From: JABSSA01 sp039984715
GTDB lineage: Bacteria; Pseudomonadota; Alphaproteobacteria; Rhodobacterales; Rhodobacteraceae
NCBI GenBank assembly: GCA_039984715.1
Contig: JBDWUA010000006.1
Coordinates: forward strand, 1 to 64,000
DNA length: 64,000 nt
Direction of reading: 5' to 3'
The notes under the pieces were generated by a model, which made no database searches, was not told where the DNA came from, and worked only from the letters and a program-made list of their open reading frames with translations. How positions within the stretch are numbered: the stretch's first letter is position 1; each line of letters begins with the position of its first letter. Position numbers and translations under genes: made by a program. Of the stretch, positions 54,706 to 62,922 are shown piece after piece.

Positions 54706-55520
54706 ATCAAAGCTTTGCGCAGCATGTTGGCGGCGACAATGACCAAAAACACTGCGAATACACGTTTCAGCGGTTTCGGGTCCATCGAATGCGCCATGCG
54801 TACTCCGATTGGTGTTGTCAGCAATGTCATTGAAATCACGACCAAAAACGCACCTAGATTCACAGCGCCGATTGTATATGGCGGGCGCGCACCTTCGATG
54901 CCCACAAACAAAAAGGCAATCACTGAAGGCACCGCAATCAAAACGCCAAAACCGGACGCCGTCGCAACCGCTCGATGGATGGGCATGCCATAAAGCGTCA
55001 TGAACGGAACCCCAAAGCTGCCACCGCCAATGCCCATGAGAACGGATAAAAGCCCAATCGAAGGTGCAACGATCATTCGACGCAAACCGGTCGGGATTTG
55101 ATCCCCCAAACGCCAATCAGCGCGCCCCAAAGCCATATAGAGACCAACCAAGAGCGCCAAGATGCCAAAGAGCAATTGCAATGTTGTCGATGCCAGACGC
55201 GCCGCAATCAACACTCCGATAACGGCCCCAACGGCAATTCCCGGCGCGTAGCTGCGCAGCAGACCCCAATCAACCGCACCCTTTTTGTTATGGCTCAAAA
55301 CTGACCTAACTGAGGTCACCACAATCGTGGCCAAAGATGTCGCCAAACATATCTGCATCAATTGCGGACCATCATATCCAAGGGTCTGAAACGCATAGAA
55401 AAAAGCAAAGACCAAAACAATGCCACCGCCCACACCCAACAAGCCCGCCAGAACGCCTGCAACAGCGCCAATTGCGGCCAACATTGCGAACATTTGGATT
55501 AAAAGTGACGTCTCGGGCAT
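54702..55520 (-). CDS. TauE/SafE-family permease
   Basis: The 272-residue integral membrane protein has about eight helices and the paired family motifs AGLLGVGGGIVLVFAFFY and MGIGGGSFGVPFMTLYGMPI. These exporters move sulfite-like or organic sulfonate anions. GGAG 8 bases before the ATG at 55520 decides the start. The downstream PhyH gene overlaps by 4 bases, so an oxygenase-permease pair is produced together. Confidence 0.9.
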   Translation of the reverse strand: MPETSLLIQMFAMLAAIGAVAGVLAGLLGVGGGIVLVFAFFYAFQTLGYDGPQLMQICLATSLATIVVTSVRSVLSHNKKGAVDWGLLRSYAPGIAVGAVIGVLIAARLASTTLQLLFGILALLVGLYMALGRADWRLGDQIPTGLRRMIVAPSIGLLSVLMGIGGGSFGVPFMTLYGMPIHRAVATASGFGVLIAVPSVIAFLFVGIEGARPPYTIGAVNLGAFLVVISMTLLTTPIGVRMAHSMDPKPLKRVFAVFLVIVAANMLRKALM

Positions 55521-55604
55521 GTAAGTATCTCCTGCGTTCGACGTGCGATTATCCAATGCCGTCTCGCATTTCCACGCCATGTCCACATGTTGCTTTGACT
55601 TCGC

Positions 55605-56591
55605 CTATGCGGCCTGTTGTTCAATCGCGCCAAGCGCCAATTCGACAACTTCGGGACCAGCCATAGGTTTTGAGACATTCTCGGACAAAATCTGACGCCA
55701 ACGTCGCGCGCCGGGTCGGCCAGTAAACAACCCCAACATATGGCGCGTCACCTGATGCAGTTTGCCGCCCGACGCCAAATGGGTTTCGATATAAGGCAGC
55801 ATCGCCAATACCGCGTCTTCTGCACGGCTGTCTGTGCCCTTGCCGAAAATCCGACGATCAGCGGCGCATAAAATACTTGCCGCATTGTGATAGGCCGCAC
55901 GGCCAATCATCACCCCATCAAGCCCCGCGTCCAAAAACGCCTCAGCCTCGTCCAGAGTGGTAATGCCGCCGTTTATCGAGACATGCAAACTTGGGAACAC
56001 GGATTTCATTTCATGCACCAATGGATAATCCAAGGGCGGTACATCCCTGTTTTCCTTAGGGCTTAACCCTTTCAGCCACGCTTTGCGCGCGTGGATCGCG
56101 ACACGTTCGCACCCAGCATCCTGCACTTGGGTCAGAAAAGCGGGCAAGACCGTTTTTGGATCTTGGTCATCGACGCCAATCCGGCATTTGACCGTCACGT
56201 CGACATCAACAGCTTTACGCATGGCCGCAACCGATTTGGCGACAAGCTCAGGTTGTTCCATCAAAACAGCTCCGAAACAGCCCGATTGCACACGGTCCGA
56301 CGGACATCCTACATTCAGGTTGATTTCATCATATCCAGCATCTGCACCAATACGCGCTGCATCTGCCAATTCCGCCGGGTCAGACCCACCCAATTGCAGC
56401 GCCACAGGATGTTCAGACGGATCATGATCCAACAAATGAAACGCACGTCCCCGCACCAAAGCCGGTGATGTGACCATCTCAGTGTAAAGCAGCGTATGCC
56501 GGGACAGCAATCGATGCAGATATCGGCAATGCCGATCCGTCCAATCCATCATGGGTGCAATAGACAATCTATCGTATTGATTCATTTGCAT
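55605..56591 (-). CDS. dusA: tRNA-dihydrouridine synthase A
   Basis: The product is about 328 residues and is a flavin TIM-barrel enzyme that reduces uridine in the tRNA D-loop. RLSIAPMMDWTDRHCRYLHR opens the barrel, NLNVGCPSDRVQSGCFGA has the catalytic Cys, and SINGGITTLDEAEAFLDAG and GVMIGRAAYHN bind phosphate. Two ATG codons (56591, 56585) precede the conserved part. The first 30 bases are richer in A and T than the rest and use codons rare elsewhere in the gene (AGA, TTG), as if restored by the element inserted just upstream. Confidence 0.95.
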   Translation of the reverse strand: MQMNQYDRLSIAPMMDWTDRHCRYLHRLLSRHTLLYTEMVTSPALVRGRAFHLLDHDPSEHPVALQLGGSDPAELADAARIGADAGYDEINLNVGCPSDRVQSGCFGAVLMEQPELVAKSVAAMRKAVDVDVTVKCRIGVDDQDPKTVLPAFLTQVQDAGCERVAIHARKAWLKGLSPKENRDVPPLDYPLVHEMKSVFPSLHVSINGGITTLDEAEAFLDAGLDGVMIGRAAYHNAASILCAADRRIFGKGTDSRAEDAVLAMLPYIETHLASGGKLHQVTRHMLGLFTGRPGARRWRQILSENVSKPMAGPEVVELALGAIEQQAA

Positions 56592-56600
56592 TTTTTGTGT
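56540..56600. other. Probable attachment-site region at the 5' end of dusA
   Basis: The dusA start region directly abuts a plus-strand integrase gene, and composition rises in GC beyond it. The 5' end of dusA is a known integration site for a family of tyrosine recombinases on prophages and genomic islands. The crossover core probably lies in the APMMDWTD codons or the bases just before. The matching copy at the far end is not in this window. Confidence 0.45.
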
Positions 56601-56704
56601 ATCTTCAAACTGTTGGCGGCGATTGCCGCTACGCTGCACTACGCCCCAATATCCCCGAATTTGCCCCTCTACGACGACTCATTGCACACACAGCGCACAC
56701 GAAA

Positions 56705-57793
56705 ATGGCCTCCATCACAAAACTCCCCTCCGGTGCTTACCGGGTCCAGATCAGACGAAAGGGCTGCTACGCGAGCGAGACGTTTCTCCTGCGCGATGAC
56801 GCCCATCGCTGGGCGCGTCATGCGGAGACCCGGGTGGATCAGGGGTTAGCCCCGAACAAGTCATCCGTGTCCCGCCTTGCAACTTTTGGCGATCTCATCG
56901 ATCTTCACATAGTCGATTTGTGCGAGGTAGGCAAACCACAACGCCGCAACAAGGCCGCGACCCTTGCCGCCTTGAAACGCGATCTGGGCGAGGAACGGAT
57001 CGGGCACCTCGATCGCCAAAAGATGATCGATTATGGCAAGATGCGCGCGGAGCAAGGCGCGGGTCCAGTGACACTTGGAATCGATATTGGCATAACAAAG
57101 ATGATCATAACCCATGCTGCGGCCGTACACGGCCTCGACATCTCCTCCGAACCCGTTGATCTGGCCCGTGTTGCTCTCAAGCGTCTTGGGCTGATCGGCA
57201 AGGGCACCGAGCGGGATCGCCGACCCCGCAAAAATGAGTTGAACCGGCTTTTCCGCTGCTTCAATGACAACGAACGCCTCACCCTGCCAATGACTAGGAT
57301 CGTGCAGTTTGCAGTAGCCACCGCGATGCGGCTCGACGAGATTTGCCGGGTCGAGTGGACGGATCTCGACCTTGATCGGCGCATGCTCCTGATCCGCGAC
57401 CGGAAAGACCCACGCAACAAGACTGGCAACGACCAGCGGATCCCGCTCTTCGCTGCCACAGGCTTCGACGCCTGGGCTTTGGTCACGGCACAGGCGAAGC
57501 AGCTAAGGCGCGCCAAGGGCCGGATATTCCCCTATAATTCGCGATCCGTCGGAACAACCTTCCGGCGCGCCTGCGTCGAGGTCAGTATCAAGGACCTGCA
57601 CTTCCACGACTTGCGCCATGAAGGCACAAGTCGTCTGTTCGAAGCAGGCTTCGCCATCGAACATGTCGCGCTGGTTACCGGGCATAAGGACTGGAAGATG
57701 CTGCGCCGCTACACGCACATCAGGCCGGAAGCGTTGCACGGACTAGCCGCGGCACGCGCGCCATTCCCGTCCGGTAACCTCGCAGCCGAGTGA
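56705..57793 (+). CDS. Tyrosine recombinase (island integrase)
   Basis: The 362-residue protein has an N-terminal arm-type domain (ITKLPSGAYRVQIRRKGCYA), a core-binding domain (residues 60-175) and a catalytic domain with the tetrad: Arg in ATAMRLDEICRVEW, HDLRHEGTSR, and VTGHKDWKMLRRYTH with the nucleophile Tyr. It appears intact. It is divergent from dusA, with 113 bp between starts, consistent with a dusA-targeting integrase at one end of a genomic island. The frame extends upstream to 56597, but the ATG at 56705 begins the family sequence. Confidence 0.92.
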   Translation: MASITKLPSGAYRVQIRRKGCYASETFLLRDDAHRWARHAETRVDQGLAPNKSSVSRLATFGDLIDLHIVDLCEVGKPQRRNKAATLAALKRDLGEERIGHLDRQKMIDYGKMRAEQGAGPVTLGIDIGITKMIITHAAAVHGLDISSEPVDLARVALKRLGLIGKGTERDRRPRKNELNRLFRCFNDNERLTLPMTRIVQFAVATAMRLDEICRVEWTDLDLDRRMLLIRDRKDPRNKTGNDQRIPLFAATGFDAWALVTAQAKQLRRAKGRIFPYNSRSVGTTFRRACVEVSIKDLHFHDLRHEGTSRLFEAGFAIEHVALVTGHKDWKMLRRYTHIRPEALHGLAAARAPFPSGNLAAE

Positions 57794-57796
57794 TAA

Positions 57797-57884
57797 CAGA
57801 GAGTGAGAGGGAAGCCGTCCCTGTCCGTGACGGGTTTGGAGGTCGAGAGAGAGGCTCGCGGCCGCCCGTCGCGGGAGATACCCA
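57797..57884 (+). promoter_or_regulatory. Repeated 5' leader with conserved stem, copy 1 (before DUF932 gene)
   Basis: The leader contains an 8-bp stem, GTGACGGG (57827-57834) with CCCGTCGC (57865-57872, one G-T pair). The loop is TTTGGAGGTCGAGAGAGAGG and onward. The stem abuts the ribosome binding site GGGAG (57873-57877), 7 bases before the ATG. The same leader precedes the parB-like gene at 60274, so it probably controls translation of both. Confidence 0.7.
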
Positions 57885-59062
57885 ATGAATACCGAAATTA
57901 TCGATGCCAGGCGTGACGTCAGCGGCGGCTATAAGGTGGATGTGTCGCGCGGCACAAACGTGGACCGCGTGTCGTCCGAATGGTTTTCGCGGACGGATGA
58001 CGAGCGACATCTTTCGCTCGACGATCTCTTTGCCTCGGTCAAAGGCCGGGCTGATCGGAGCCGGACGTGCACAGTGGAAAGTGCTGCGATCCGGGTTGAG
58101 GCGCATCGCGACAAGCCTGAGAGGTTGGGGCTGATCCTGCCCGGATCTGATGAGCCGATTGCGCCCACGCATTGGAGTATTGGGCAGTTATCCAGCCTCA
58201 TCGGCGCGTCTGCCGCCTATCTGCGTCAATTGCCCGCGCCGTTGGCAGGGATCAACCTGCAATACGGGCTGACGAACCACCGGGTCGAGCAGATCAAGAC
58301 GCTGGAAACTGGAGATGGGCGCACAGAACTCCGTGCCGTAACTGGGCCCGACTATGGCCGCATCTACGATCACGAGTTGGTCTCTGCGGTTCAACGCATC
58401 GCTGGCAATGGCACGGGCGACACGCGCTGGAAGGTGCTCGACTGGTCGACCGGGATCTACAATCCGCGGGTCGATATCACGAAGGACACCACTACGCCTC
58501 GGACCGTGACGTCTTCCTCTTCCTGGTCGACGACCTGAACCCCATTGAGGCGGGGCTGCTGCCTGACAGCTCGCCGGACCTCTATTTCCGGGGGTTCTAT
58601 TGCTGGAATTCTGAGGTCGGAGCCAAGACCCTTGGCATCGCTAGCTTTTACCTGCGCGCGGTCTGCCAAAACCGCAATCTGTGGGGCGTCGAGGATTTTC
58701 AGGAGATCAAAATCCGCCATTCGAAATACGCCGCCTCTCGGTTTGCGCATGAGGTCGCCCCGGCGCTGACCCGCTTCGCCAATTCTTCGCCTGCCCCCTT
58801 CATCGACGGCATCCGGGCCTCCCGCGAGAAGATCGTGGCGCGGACAGACGAGGACCGGCAGGAATTCTTGCGCAAGCGCGGGTTCTCGAAGGCGGAGACC
58901 GGTCGGATCGTCGAGACGGTGTTGGCCGAGGAAGGCCGCCCGCCCGAAAGCATCTTTGACTTCGTGCAGGGAATCACCGCCGTCGCCCGGTCTAAACCGC
59001 AGCACGACGCGCGGCTGGTGATGGAAGGGAAGGCGAAGGGGTTATTGGAGAAGGTCATTTAG
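57885..59062 (+). pseudogene. DUF932 protein gene, broken by a frameshift
   Basis: The first frame (57885 to about 58490) encodes EIIDARRDVSGGYKVDVSRG to WSTGIYNPRVDITKDTTT. The second frame resumes at ASDRDVFLFLVDDLNPIEAG and runs to 59062. Together they make one DUF932 protein of about 390 residues, a family common on plasmids and integrative elements of alphaproteobacteria with no settled function. The break lies at about 58490-58500 and fits a short deletion (7 bases would restore a family-like ...TTLYASD). Without repair, only the first 200 residues are made. Confidence 0.8.
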
Positions 59063-59166
59063 GCTAGTTTAGTCGAAGGAACGTGATGCGGACGACTGAA
59101 AGTATCGACCTCGCACCTACCAGCTTTCAACTGACGTTGAAACAAGCAAGTTAATGATCTTCACCG
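59063..59166. other. AT-rich gap after the DUF932 pseudogene
   Basis: There is no gene. The sequence composition falls sharply here from the GC-rich DUF932 gene to the AT-rich cargo gene that follows on the other strand. Confidence 0.4.
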
Positions 59167-60046
59167 CTACTTTCGCCGTCGTCTATTGGATTCAGTGGGC
59201 TTTGATGAATCTTCTAATTGACGCTCGTAGATAGAACGAGTCTGAAGAATTATGTGGCGCGCAAAATTCCTCGAGGACCAGTTCACGACAGTACCGTTAT
59301 ACTTTTCGGTATACGATTGCTCCGCATCCCTCGTTGCCTCGCCATATATTCCATCTATCTCGCCCGGCGAAACCCCTGCAGCCTTAAGGCACAATTGCCT
59401 AGCCTTCCAAACGTCTCTTTCATGCTCACTATTATCAAATGTTTGAGTTACAAGCAAAGCGACGGCATTATCTTCAGCCTCAAAAACATCTGAGAAACCA
59501 ATCTCCCCAACGGTACACACGTACATGTTTTCGTAGACATGATTCATATACTCAATTCTTGCCATATCAGACCAAAATGCCGTGGCCGCGTAGATTATGA
59601 CCGGACCAAATACAGCAGCTAGAGTCGCATTGTTTGAAAGAATATCAATTTTGATCAGCGTCTTTTTTCCAAGGCTGCCCGAATATAGCCCTGCAGTTTC
59701 AAATGATATTCTAATCTCGAGTTGATCTAATTCTTTTAGTAGTATGGAAAATTCTCTGGGCGCGCCTCTGCGAACATCAAAGCTCTCAAGTATTGTAGCT
59801 TGAACGTCGAGCAACCTACTTGTTGTATCAGCTTGAATCTGTATTAGGTCAAGTGCGCTGGGTGCAAGCGACAGCTTCTTTTATCAATTGCAATAGCATT
59901 GCAAATAGAACACTTCGTTCACTGGTAGAAATTATTTTCTCTTGATCTGATCTAACAATTGGCACCGCTCGACTCGTTTCAACTAGCGTTGAGAACATCG
60001 AACCATTCACTCTTACAATTGAACCTACTTCCGTTATCGTCGCCAT
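59167..60046 (-). pseudogene. AT-rich cargo gene, probably split by a frameshift
   Basis: Two minus-strand frames overlap end to start. The first begins MATITEVGSIVRVNGSMFST at 60046 and stops at 59849. The second is open from 59880 to 59167 but has no ATG near its start. Read through a one-base shift near 59865, they join as LLQLIKEAV then LAPSALDLIQIQADTTSRLL, a smooth sequence of about 290 residues. The C-terminal part (LCLKAAGVSPGEIDGIYGEA) resembles a peptidoglycan_binding_1-type helical repeat, and there is one hydrophobic segment (AVFGPVIIYAATAFW). The gene is far lower in GC than the island around it. Function unknown. Confidence 0.55.
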
Positions 60047-60187
60047 AAGTCTAAATCCACGTCCAAAGCATACTTCACTATCACGGTAGCACTGCATTCA
60101 TCTGCATAGAAGAAGGAAGTTTCGTTCGAAACACATCTTAACTACAGTGCGTTGCAGCTACCAAGCATGAACTTGATAGAGGTTTCC

Positions 60188-60273
60188 CAGAGTGAGAGGT
60201 GGGCCGGGTTTTCTGTGACGGGTTTGGAGGTCGAGAGAGTGGCTCCCGGCTGGCCCGTCGCGGAGTAATCCCG
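60188..60273 (+). promoter_or_regulatory. Repeated 5' leader with conserved stem, copy 2 (before parB-like gene)
   Basis: This copy matches copy 1 in agagtgagagg, gtgacgggtttggaggtcga and cccgtcgcgg. The same 8-bp stem forms between 60215-60222 and 60254-60261, next to GGAG (60262-60265), 8 bases before the ATG. The inner loop differs (gagagtggctcccggctgg). Confidence 0.7.
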
Positions 60274-60801
60274 ATGACCGAGCAACAGAAGATCACCCTC
60301 AGCGCCTCGCGCGACATCCCCTTCAACAAACTGATGCTCAGCCAGTCGAACGTACGCCACGTCAAGGCGGGCGTTTCGATTGAGGAGTTGGCCGAGGACA
60401 TCGCGCGGCGGACGCTGCTGGCTTCGATCACGGTTCGGCCCGTGCTGGACGACAATGGTGCCGAGACCGGCACGTTCACGATCCCGGCCGGTGGGCGGCG
60501 TTTCCGGGCGCTGGAACTGCTGGTGAAGCAGAAGCGCTTGAACAAGACTGCCCTCGTGCCCTGCGTCGTGCGCATGGACGGCCTCTCGGAAGAAGACAGC
60601 CTGGCCGAGAACATCCAGCGCGCACCGTTGCATCCGCTGGACCAGTTCCGTGCGTTCCAGGCGATGCGCGAAAAGGGCCGGACCGAGGAAGAGATCGCCG
60701 CCGCGTTCTTCGTCTCGGCCAGCGTGGTCAAGCAGCGGCTAAAGCTCGCCGCGGTCGCGCCCGCTTTGCATGACGTTTACCCCTCTTGGTTCGAGGTCTG
60801 A
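60274..60801 (+). pseudogene. ParB/RepB-type nuclease-domain protein, C-terminally truncated
   Basis: The 175-residue product has the N-terminal ParB domain (IPFNKLMLSQSNVRHVKAGV, then PAGGRRFRALELL, ENIQRAPLHPLDQFRAF) and the first helix-turn-helix part (EEIAAAFFVSASVVKQRLKL). It ends abruptly after APALHDVY with a foreign PSWFEV. Full-length island ParB-like proteins of this type continue for several hundred residues. The cut coincides with the start of a trbE gene five bases later, so a deletion has joined parB to the trb operon. Confidence 0.85.
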
Positions 60802-60805
60802 ACCG

Positions 60806-61549
60806 ATGATGCGACTTGCCGAATACCGCTCCAAACCCGCGCTCCTCGCCGATTTCCTGCCTGGGGCCGCTCTGATCGCTCCCGGTGTCATCCTGAACAA
60901 GGATGGCAGCCTGCAACGCACGGCGCAGTTTCGGGGGCCTGATCTGGACTCCGCCACGCCCGCCGAGCTGGTCGCCACTTCGGCCCGCCTCAATAGTGCG
61001 CTCCGGCGGCTCGGCTCCGGCTGGGCCGTATTCGTTGAAGCGCAAAGACTTCCAGCACAGACCTATCCCGCTTCGGACTTCCCCGATCCGGTCTCGGCGC
61101 TTGTCGACGCCGAACGCCCCGCGCAGTTTGAGGAAGTAGGCGCACATTTCGAGAGCGCGTATTTCTTAACGCTGGTCTGGATGCCGCCTGTGGATGAAGC
61201 CAGCCGCGCAGAGGGTTGGTTGCTCGAAAATGGGCCAGAACGCGGCACCAAACCTCTGGACATGATTGCCAGTTTTATCTGCCGTACGGACCGGCTCATC
61301 GATTTGCTTGACGGGTTCATGCCGGAGATCGCTTGGCTCTTCGATACTGAGACCTTGACCTATCTGCACTCAACCGTCTCAACCCGCCGCCAGCAGGTGC
61401 GCGTCCCCGAGACGCCGATGCATCTCGATGCGATCTTGGCTGATGAGCCGCTTGTCGGCGGGCTGATCCACCTCGGGTCATGCGTTTGTCCCGCCGCGCC
61501 ATTGCCCTCGCCACTGCCATCGGCGGGTTGGGCCTCGGCGCGGTTCTGA
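60806..61549 (+). pseudogene. trbE: TrbE conjugal transfer ATPase, N-terminal fragment
   Basis: From the ATG at 60806 the frame encodes MMRLAEYRSKPALLADFLPG, APGVILNKDGSLQRTAQFRG and LDSATPAELVATSARLNSAL, which is the start of TrbE (the VirB4-type ATPase of the Trb type IV secretion system, normally about 800 residues). Family sequence stops at HLDAILADEPLVGGL near 61463. The last 27 residues are read from the wrong frame of trbI. The ATPase domain with Walker A and B is gone, so it cannot drive transfer. Confidence 0.88.
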
Positions 61550-62589
61550 TCGTCGCCCTGCAGAACAACCGGCAGGCCGACACCCAAACCGAGCTCTTTT
61601 CCACCGAACGGATTCAGGCGGCCGAGGGGCTTTCGACACTGCCCAGAGATTATGCCGACATTCCTCGTCTCGGCCCACCCCTCCCGGGAGAACTGGGCCG
61701 CGCCATCCTCGGGGCGCAGGACCGCGGTCAACCGGTTCCGGCACCTCCCTTCACTGGCCTCGCGCCGCCAACAGTCGATCCCGAGGAGCAACGCCGTTTG
61801 CAAGAACTCGATGCGGCCCGCCTGAGCACCCTTTTCGCCGAGGCGCAGACTGTGCTGCGCGGTGAAACCGCCGCAACCTCGACATTGCCCGCGACTGGCC
61901 CTTTGTTCCCCTCAAGTCTGAATACCCAGACGGCCAGCGATCCGGTCTCGAGTCGGGAGGCGTTTCTGACTGGCGCCGGTAATACGGACACGGTGAGCAC
62001 CGAACGCATCATGCCGCCACCTAGCCCCTACATCCTGCAGGCCGGCACCGTTATCCCAGCGGCCCTCATCACAGGATTGCGCTCCGACCTGCCCGGCCAG
62101 ATCTCGGCGCAAGTGACCACGAACGTTTATGATAGCCCGTCCGGCAATTACCTCCTGATTCCGCAAGGGGCCCGCCTTCTGGGAGAATGCGACAGCCGTA
62201 TCGCCTCTGGCCAAAGCCGCCTCCTTTTGTTCTGGATCCGCCTGATCCTACCGGACGGCAGGTCGATTGTACTGGAACGCGAACCCGGCGCTGACAGAAC
62301 GGGCGCAGCCGGGTTGCAGGACCGGGTGAACTACCATTGGAGCCGTGTGTTCCTAGCCGCAGGGCTCGCCACGATTCTGAATCTCGGGCTCGAGACTGGT
62401 GCCGAAAACGAAGATGACGTCGCCACAGCTATCCGCGAAGCTGCGCAGGACACAATCGGCCGTACCGGCGACGAGATCGTCCGCCAACAGATTGCCATAC
62501 CGCCGACGCTGACCACCCGCCCGGGCTTCCCCGTCCGCGTGATGATCACTCGCGATCTTATCCTCGAACCCTTAGGAGTAGTCCGATGA
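61480..62589 (+). CDS. trbI: TrbI conjugal transfer protein, missing its extreme N-terminus
   Basis: The 369-residue frame encodes a VirB10-like TrbI: a transmembrane helix (AIALATAIGGLGLGAVLIVA), a proline-rich periplasmic linker (PAPPFTGLAPPTVDPEEQRR), and the conserved C-terminal domain (YILQAGTVIPAALITGLRSD, PQGARLLGECDSRIA, TRPGFPVRVMITRDLIL). In-frame codons DPPRV just before the ATG match the usual family N-terminus, so the deletion from trbE ends near 61460 and the true start is lost. With no other Trb parts left, it is probably non-functional. Confidence 0.88.
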   Translation: MRLSRRAIALATAIGGLGLGAVLIVALQNNRQADTQTELFSTERIQAAEGLSTLPRDYADIPRLGPPLPGELGRAILGAQDRGQPVPAPPFTGLAPPTVDPEEQRRLQELDAARLSTLFAEAQTVLRGETAATSTLPATGPLFPSSLNTQTASDPVSSREAFLTGAGNTDTVSTERIMPPPSPYILQAGTVIPAALITGLRSDLPGQISAQVTTNVYDSPSGNYLLIPQGARLLGECDSRIASGQSRLLLFWIRLILPDGRSIVLEREPGADRTGAAGLQDRVNYHWSRVFLAAGLATILNLGLETGAENEDDVATAIREAAQDTIGRTGDEIVRQQIAIPPTLTTRPGFPVRVMITRDLILEPLGVVR

Positions 62590-62858
62590 CCAAACTGAAG
62601 CTCGGGCCTATCCCCGATGGAAAACCGGTTAAACTAACCGTGGAACTGCCTGCCGATGTGCACCGAGACCTTTGCGACTATGCGATGGTTCTCGGTCAGC
62701 AGACCGGCCAAGACCTAGAGCCCGCCCGCCTGGCCGCGCCTATGCTCGCCCGTTTCATGGCCACCCATCGCGGATTCGCCGCCGCCCGAAAAGCAGGTTC
62801 CAGGGCCAACAAGAAGAAGCCAGATGCACCTTCACCACCAAATTCCAACCAAGCCTAA
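62586..62858 (+). CDS. DUF2274 protein, trb operon end gene
   Basis: The 90-residue product begins MTKLKLGPIPDGKPVKLTVE and contains LPADVHRDLCDYAMVLG, with LAAPMLARFMATHRGFAAAR, the standard DUF2274 pattern of a small ribbon-helix-helix-like protein. It regularly follows trbI in alphaproteobacterial integrative elements. It overlaps trbI by 4 bases (ATGA). Function unknown; it looks intact. Confidence 0.88.
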   Translation: MTKLKLGPIPDGKPVKLTVELPADVHRDLCDYAMVLGQQTGQDLEPARLAAPMLARFMATHRGFAAARKAGSRANKKKPDAPSPPNSNQA

Positions 62859-62922
62859 GCCTCTGGAAAAGCAAAACAATTGGGACAGACTGCACTGCAC
62901 ACGAAGCGCACAAACGCCGCGA

